Shown one piece after another: positions 12,694 through 16,737 of a DNA stretch of 16,737 nucleotides. The stretch's first letter is position 1. The number at the start of each line of letters is the position of its first letter. The translations under genes and the position numbers were made by a program. Origin of the DNA: an uncultured bacterium (GTDB taxonomy: Bacteria; Actinomycetota; Coriobacteriia; Coriobacteriales; Coriobacteriaceae); assembly GCA_905215275.1 (NCBI GenBank), contig CAJMPE010000020.1, forward strand, positions 1-16,737, read 5' to 3'. The notes beneath the pieces were generated by a model. That model had not been told where the DNA came from, searched no databases, and saw only the letters and a list, made by a program, of their open reading frames with translations.

Positions 12694-13977
12694 ATGCTTG
12701 ATATCAAGTTTGTTCGCGAGAACCCCGATGCCATCGACACCGCCATGGCAAATCGCCAGACGTCTTGGGATCGCGAGAAGTTCTTTGAACTCGACGACGA
12801 GCGCCGTGCCGTCATCACCGAGGTCGAGGAGCTCCAGGCCACGCGTAACGCCGAGTCCAAGAAGATTGGCGCCCTGATGAAGGAGGGCAAGAAGGACGAG
12901 GCCGAGGCCGCCAAGGAGGCCGTGCGCGCCGTCAACGAGAAGATCGACGGTCTGGCCGAGCGCCGTACCGCTCTTGAGCAGGAGCAGTACGACTTCATGT
13001 CTCACCTGCCCAACATTCCGTGCGAGGCTACCCCGTACGGTAAGGACGAGGACGAGAACATCGAGCGTCGCCGCTGGGGTACCCCGCGCGAGTTCGACTT
13101 CGACTTTAAGCCGCACTGGGATCTGGGCACCGATCTGGACATCCTCGATTTCGAGCGCGGCAACAAGCTCTCCGGCAGCCGCTTCACCGTTCTCGGTGGC
13201 GCCGGCGCCCGTCTTGAGCGCGCCCTCATTAACTTCTTCCTGGACACGCACACGAGCCGTGGCTTCAAGGAGTGGTGGCCGCCCATCGTCGTCAAGCGTC
13301 AGACCATGTTCGGTACGGGTCAGCTGCCCAAGTTCGAGGACGACGCCTATCACGTCTCGGGCGACAACTTCCTGATCCCTACCGCCGAGGTCGTACTGAC
13401 TAACCTGCATGCCGGTGAGGTTCTGGACGCCGACACTCTGCCTCGCCGCTACACTGCCTTCACCCCCTGCTTCCGCGAGGAGGCCGGTTCCGCCGGTCGC
13501 GACACCCGCGGCATCATTCGCCAGCACGAGTTCGACAAAGTTGAGATGGTCAAGTTTGCCAAGCCGGAGGAGTCCGACGAGGAGCTCGAGAGCATGACCG
13601 CCGAGGCCGAGTACCTGCTGCAGCAGCTGGGCCTGCCGTATCGCGTGATTAGCCTGTGCACCGGCGACCTGGGCTTCTCTGCCCGTCAGACCTACGACAT
13701 CGAGGTTTGGCTGCCGAGCTACAACGCCTACAAGGAGATCAGCTCCTGCTCCAATTGCGGCGACTTCCAGGCCCGTCGCGCCAACATCAAGTATCGCGAC
13801 CCCGAGAACTTCAAGGGCTCGCGCTACCTGCACACCCTTAACGGTTCCGGCCTGCCGGCTGGTCGTACCATGGCTGCCATTCTAGAGAACTACCAGAACG
13901 CCGACGGCACCATCACGATCCCCGAGGTTCTGCGTCCCTACATGGGCGGCCTCGAGAAGATCGAGCCGGTCGCGTAA
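12694..13977 (+). CDS. serS: Seryl-tRNA synthetase
   Basis: A 427-residue class IIa synthetase that charges tRNA-Ser, and tRNA-Sec where present; family length is 420-430. It begins MLDIKFVRENPDAID, the normal SerRS start. Residues about 27-100 form the long antiparallel coiled coil that grips the tRNA-Ser variable arm (rich in E, K, A and R). Motif 2 starts at Phe260 (FREEAGSAGRDTRGIIRQHE). Motif 3 starts at Gly384 (GSGLPAGRTMAAILENYQ). YKEISSCSNCGDFQARR, typical of SerRS, lies between them. I chose ATG 12694 because GGAGG lies 5 bases upstream; an in-frame ATG at 12667 lacks a ribosome binding site. No T-box-like leader fits in the short upstream region. A terminator follows 23 bases after the stop. 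Confidence 0.98.
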   Translation: MLDIKFVRENPDAIDTAMANRQTSWDREKFFELDDERRAVITEVEELQATRNAESKKIGALMKEGKKDEAEAAKEAVRAVNEKIDGLAERRTALEQEQYDFMSHLPNIPCEATPYGKDEDENIERRRWGTPREFDFDFKPHWDLGTDLDILDFERGNKLSGSRFTVLGGAGARLERALINFFLDTHTSRGFKEWWPPIVVKRQTMFGTGQLPKFEDDAYHVSGDNFLIPTAEVVLTNLHAGEVLDADTLPRRYTAFTPCFREEAGSAGRDTRGIIRQHEFDKVEMVKFAKPEESDEELESMTAEAEYLLQQLGLPYRVISLCTGDLGFSARQTYDIEVWLPSYNAYKEISSCSNCGDFQARRANIKYRDPENFKGSRYLHTLNGSGLPAGRTMAAILENYQNADGTITIPEVLRPYMGGLEKIEPVA

Positions 13978-14000
13978 ACTAGCTGCATAGGCGATTTGCG

Positions 14001-14029
14001 AGGGCGCTCCTTTTAGGGGCGCCCTTTTT
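14001..14029 (+). terminator. Intrinsic terminator of serS
   Basis: AGGGCGCTCC (14001-14010) pairs with GGGGCGCCCT (14016-14025), 10 bp with one G-U, around TTTTA, ending in TTTTT. Confidence 0.93.
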
Positions 14030-14148
14030 GTGTGCGGCTATACCATGCCGTGCGGACAGCTCGATAGAAAACACACGAACAAGCGTTCTGTATACATGCA
14101 TTTACCTGCTATGCTTTTGTTGACTAAGAGCAAGAGAAAGGGGATGTG

Positions 14149-14526
14149 ATGGAGCTGTTCGACGAGCGGGTTGTTTTGTTCCAGAGCGATGAGGGCGGGG
14201 AGCACCTGCTGGTAACGTGCGAGCCGTCGGGTATGGGTGGCTTGGTGGTTCGGCAGACGAGTGAGGGACCATTGACGCAATGGTGCTATGAGGAGTCGCC
14301 GCATGTGGTCGAGACGTTTGTTGCGCATGAGGGGCTTGTTGTCCTTGAGCACTTCTATGGCGTTGGAACTTCTAATCAGGTGGCCCGAATGCTGAGCATC
14401 TCGTTTGCCGACTACGACTGTGCCCAACGGGTGCGGTCGCTTCTGGGGGAGCTTGGCGCCGGGTTCGATGTGATCGAAAAGCCAATCGATCGCACGAGAA
14501 GCGCTGACGCTTGGGGTTCAGCGTGA
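14149..14526 (+). CDS. Unrecognised 125-residue soluble protein
   Basis: I do not recognise this protein. It starts MELFDERVVLFQSDEGGEHL and has no signal peptide or membrane span. The first two thirds alternate short hydrophobic and polar stretches in a way that suggests a beta-rich fold (HLLVTCEPSGMGGLVVRQTS, ETFVAHEGLVVLEHFYGVG). The last part (DYDCAQRVRSLLGELGAGFD) looks helical. AAAGGGG lies 5 bases before the ATG; a GTG directly before it (14146) is less likely. The gene follows the serS terminator and precedes the tRNA-Arg promoter, so it is probably transcribed alone. A weak -10 candidate TATGCT lies at 14110-14115. No terminator is clear before the tRNA promoter. Confidence 0.75.
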   Translation: MELFDERVVLFQSDEGGEHLLVTCEPSGMGGLVVRQTSEGPLTQWCYEESPHVVETFVAHEGLVVLEHFYGVGTSNQVARMLSISFADYDCAQRVRSLLGELGAGFDVIEKPIDRTRSADAWGSA

Positions 14527-14564
14527 CAAATTGCGGCCCGCGCGAAAAAAGTTTGAGATTTTGC

Positions 14565-14594
14565 TTGACTCTAACGAACTAAAGTGGTTTTATA
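14565..14594 (+). promoter_or_regulatory. Promoter of tRNA-Arg
   Basis: TTGACT (14565-14570) and TTTATA (14589-14594) are 18 bp apart, and the mature tRNA starts 12 bases after the -10 box. Confidence 0.75.
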
Positions 14595-14605
14595 TGTCTT
14601 GCGCT

Positions 14606-14682
14606 GCGGCGTTACCTCAGCTGGATAGAGGGTCTGACTACGAATCAGAACGTCATAGGTTCGAATCCTATACGCCGCACCA
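14606..14682 (+). tRNA. tRNA-Arg (anticodon ACG)
   Basis: A complete 77-nt cloverleaf. The acceptor stem GCGGCGT/ACGCCGC is perfect. The D stem is CCTC/GAGG. The anticodon stem TCTGA/TCAGA holds the loop CTACGAA with anticodon ACG, and the T arm is ATAGG-TTCGAAT-CCTAT. The discriminator base is A and CCA is encoded. The ACG anticodon is normally deaminated to ICG by TadA to read CGU, CGC and CGA. It stands alone with its own promoter and terminator. Confidence 0.98.
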
Positions 14683-14691
14683 ATCGAATTT

Positions 14692-14721
14692 AAAGCCTCC
14701 GGCAACGGGGGCTTTTCTTTT
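14692..14721 (+). terminator. Intrinsic terminator of tRNA-Arg
   Basis: AAAGCCTCCG (14692-14701) pairs with CGGGGGCTTT (14706-14715), 10 bp with one wobble, around the tetraloop GCAA, ending in TTTTCTTTT. Confidence 0.93.
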
Positions 14722-14736
14722 AGGCGGACCCCGCAT

Positions 14737-14749
14737 GGATTCGAACCTC
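14737..14749 (-). other. tRNA T-arm-like fragment
   Basis: On the minus strand this reads GAGGTTCGAATCC, like the T arm of a tRNA, and is followed by ATGCGGGGTCCGCC. No D arm, anticodon arm or complete acceptor stem can be built around it, so it is at most a remnant. The rest of the spacer to 14855 shows only a weak ACTCG/CGAGT inverted repeat and no clear promoter. Confidence 0.3.
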
Positions 14750-14855
14750 GGTCAATGGGGACTATTTCTCATCGACTCGTGTAAGATTTCGAGTATGCGC
14801 CTCGGTGAGCCCGTGGCGCGCTCTTTCTTTAGACGACCGATCAGGGTGATATTTC

Positions 14856-16737
14856 GTGGCAGAGCGTCCGACATACAAGCTCAGGTTTCTCGATCCCAAA
14901 AAGCGCTTTCCGGCCATGCCCGAGCAGCCTGCGGGACGATCGTATGGCGTGGTTTGGAAGCTCTTTGGCGATGACCAGCATGAATCATGCTATGTCGTCG
15001 AATTCGTCGGCAAAAGCCATGTGTCGCTTTTGGGCTACGTGAGCGTTTCGGGTGAGGTCTATAAGGTGGACCGTCCCGTTAACGAGGTATCGCTGCCCGA
15101 CGATCCCGACATGCAACTGATTCTTGACGAGTCCGATTCCAACATCGGTGAGATTACGGTCAGGGGTACCGATGGGACGATGCACTCCCGGGCGCGAGTC
15201 ATCGGCTCTCCCGAAGGCACCATGCGCGAACAATCCGATCGCGAGACGTGGAATTCGACGCGCAGCCTTCGCTACGGCGAGTTCATGGCCTCGATGTTTT
15301 TGCGCTACGTGATATTTGCCGATTCCGAAAACGTCGTCGCAACCAAGGCGGATGCCGACGGCCTCGACGAGGGCATGAAAAATGCCGTCGACAAGATCAA
15401 ACTTGTAAAACTCCCCGAGCCGGTTGAGGTACTGCTGGGTTTTGATTCCACACCGCTGCCCGATGCAATCGAAACGTTGCTCTACCGCATTGACCATACA
15501 GATTATCCAAGTGGCATTGAGCGCTATGCCGCCGCTTTGATGGGCGAAGTTAATCTGCCTCGCCTGCGCACCATCGCGGCCAAAACCGAAATGAGCCTGG
15601 CGCGCATCGATCGCTCGAGGCTCTTCTATCTCAATTTTGACCGTAGCCTGCTGGACCAGGACGAGATCGATACCCTGCTTGCCGTCGAGTGCCGTCTGAA
15701 CCGTCTATCGGGCATCCTTGAGCGTATTGGGGCAGGGTTGGGCCCCGTTGCCTCGTCGCCAAGCTTTGAGGGCTGCTCGCTCTTTGACCTATGGCATATC
15801 AGCAAGACGACAAACGACGTTCCTCGCTTGCTCGAAACGCTGTCGAATGACAACCCGTGGGCCAAGCCGGGGACGGTTGCGTGCCAGCCGGGTGGCGAGT
15901 GGGACGTTCGCACCCGCTTTGCACGTATCGTAGAAGCACTCAACGTGGTCACGCGGCTCGACTACACCTATCGAGCGAACGTTGCCGAGGGCATCATGTT
16001 GGTGCGATTTGGCCGCACGGTTGTCGATGCTATGCCCCAGCGCGAATACGATGCTCAAGATGACGCCTGGCGCGAGGTGGATGAGCCTAAGCGCGCAGCA
16101 TGGGCCACTGAGCACGATGCGCGTATCGCGCTTACACTCGCGGCGGCTTGCTTTGCTTCGGGCGCTCGCATCACGCGCTGCTACGTGCAGATTGCGGCTC
16201 CCGACGGTGAGCAGGGCGAGCGCGTTGTCGAAACGTATTCCTTTGGCCGTGCGGCTTATCTGGCCGATTGCGTTTCTGTCGCCAAGGATCTTGAGAGCAT
16301 GGATATGGACGACATGCCCTGCAGGCATTTGCTCGAGGCATATGAGGCAGATGCGCCGGACATGATTGAGCCTGCAGCGGTTCACGCCCGACCACGCGAT
16401 GACCATCGTCCATTGCCGCCTGCACTTCGCGATTTACTGCTCGCTGACACGGCTGACGAGCTTGAGGTCATGGAGGAGGACAACGATCCGTATGTCGCCC
16501 GTGTCGTCGAGCTGCGCGAGCAATCCAAAGTTGACCGAGCCGGTGCTTTCGAGGGCTTTTCTCGCCTTGTCGAGGAGCTGGAAGCCAAGTGTACTGTTGC
16601 TGAGCTTTTGGCGACGGGCCCAGTGCAGACCCAGTTCTGCGACAACCAGCTGGTGCGCATGGTGCTGCCGGTGATGGAGGAGGACCGTTCCGTGCGTATC
16701 CTTCGCGCTCCCGATGCGCTGTATTTTGCCCAGCACG
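14856..16737 (+). CDS. Large unrecognised protein, 3' end beyond the window
   Basis: The frame is open from GTG 14856 to the last base, giving at least 627 residues without a stop. It starts MAERPTYKLRFLDPKKRFPA. A TGA at 14847-14849 makes this GTG the first possible start, and AGGGTG lies 7 bases before it. I do not recognise the family. No signal peptide or membrane span is visible. The protein is acidic overall; the first 130 residues look beta-rich (SYGVVWKLFGDDQHESCYVV). A mixed helical body follows (e.g. LDQDEIDTLLAVECRLNRL, ARIALTLAAACFASGARITR), and the later part has an acidic stretch (ADELEVMEEDNDPYVA). Base composition and codon choice match the neighbours. It is probably a cytoplasmic multidomain protein, and the true C terminus may hold the diagnostic domain. 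Overlapping frames on the minus strand are shadows. Confidence 0.85.
   Translation, partial: MAERPTYKLRFLDPKKRFPAMPEQPAGRSYGVVWKLFGDDQHESCYVVEFVGKSHVSLLGYVSVSGEVYKVDRPVNEVSLPDDPDMQLILDESDSNIGEITVRGTDGTMHSRARVIGSPEGTMREQSDRETWNSTRSLRYGEFMASMFLRYVIFADSENVVATKADADGLDEGMKNAVDKIKLVKLPEPVEVLLGFDSTPLPDAIETLLYRIDHTDYPSGIERYAAALMGEVNLPRLRTIAAKTEMSLARIDRSRLFYLNFDRSLLDQDEIDTLLAVECRLNRLSGILERIGAGLGPVASSPSFEGCSLFDLWHISKTTNDVPRLLETLSNDNPWAKPGTVACQPGGEWDVRTRFARIVEALNVVTRLDYTYRANVAEGIMLVRFGRTVVDAMPQREYDAQDDAWREVDEPKRAAWATEHDARIALTLAAACFASGARITRCYVQIAAPDGEQGERVVETYSFGRAAYLADCVSVAKDLESMDMDDMPCRHLLEAYEADAPDMIEPAAVHARPRDDHRPLPPALRDLLLADTADELEVMEEDNDPYVARVVELREQSKVDRAGAFEGFSRLVEELEAKCTVAELLATGPVQTQFCDNQLVRMVLPVMEEDRSVRILRAPDALYFAQH

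Noticed and set aside
12691..13833. 380-residue minus-strand frame opposite serS
   Set aside because: Antisense shadow; serS on the plus strand has all class II motifs.
14038..14427. 129-residue minus-strand frame opposite the 125-residue gene
   Set aside because: It lacks a ribosome binding site and has a less protein-like composition; the plus-strand frame has a good ribosome binding site and a plausible start.
14531..14974. 147-residue plus-strand frame running through the tRNA-Arg gene
   Set aside because: It overlaps the complete tRNA, its promoter and its terminator, and runs into the start of the large gene at 14856 in another frame.

Overview
The window reads like a chromosomal segment of a gut Coriobacteriia actinobacterium, most likely Collinsella or a close relative. 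I infer this from the high GC content with strong G/C third-position bias, the gene content, and AGGAGG-type ribosome binding sites. Lineage is inferred, since no search could be run. Every gene is either housekeeping or nutrient uptake. No phage, IS transposase, integrase or CRISPR array is visible.

Layout from the left. (1) The 3' part of aspS (2-1681) ends at a strong terminator and is followed by an array of three 16-bp hairpins plus one half unit (1781-1982). (2) A lactose-type locus follows: a LacI-family repressor on the minus strand (1989-3005), and divergently a GH2 beta-galactosidase (3382-6390) with an EbgC-like small subunit 3 nt downstream (6394-6849). The divergent spacer holds three copies of the palindromic operator ACAACCGGTTGCAC, 45 and 42 bp apart, over the probable lacZ promoter. 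(3) An APC-family amino acid permease (7003-8466) lies between two terminators. (4) A roughly 240-bp non-coding element bounded by long inverted repeats (8561-8800) precedes a small HPr-like protein (8888-9136). That protein keeps His15 but has Asp at the Ser46 position.

(5) A ferrous iron uptake locus feoA-feoA-feoB (9326-12280) carries one large inverted repeat upstream of the first feoA and a second upstream of feoB, both probably metal-regulator operators. (6) Convergent with feoB is a 57-residue single-span membrane protein gene (12409-12582, minus strand) with its own terminator. It is divergent from serS (12694-13977) across a short spacer with a palindromic -10 region. (7) The right end holds an unrecognised 125-aa gene (14149-14526), a tRNA-Arg(ACG) with promoter and terminator (14606-14682), and a large unrecognised reading frame that starts at GTG 14856 and is still open at the window edge (at least 627 residues).

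The genes form small independent transcription units, most closed by a recognisable intrinsic terminator. The least explained items are the hairpin array, the inverted-repeat element, the Asp46 HPr-like protein, the small membrane protein and the large open frame at the right edge.
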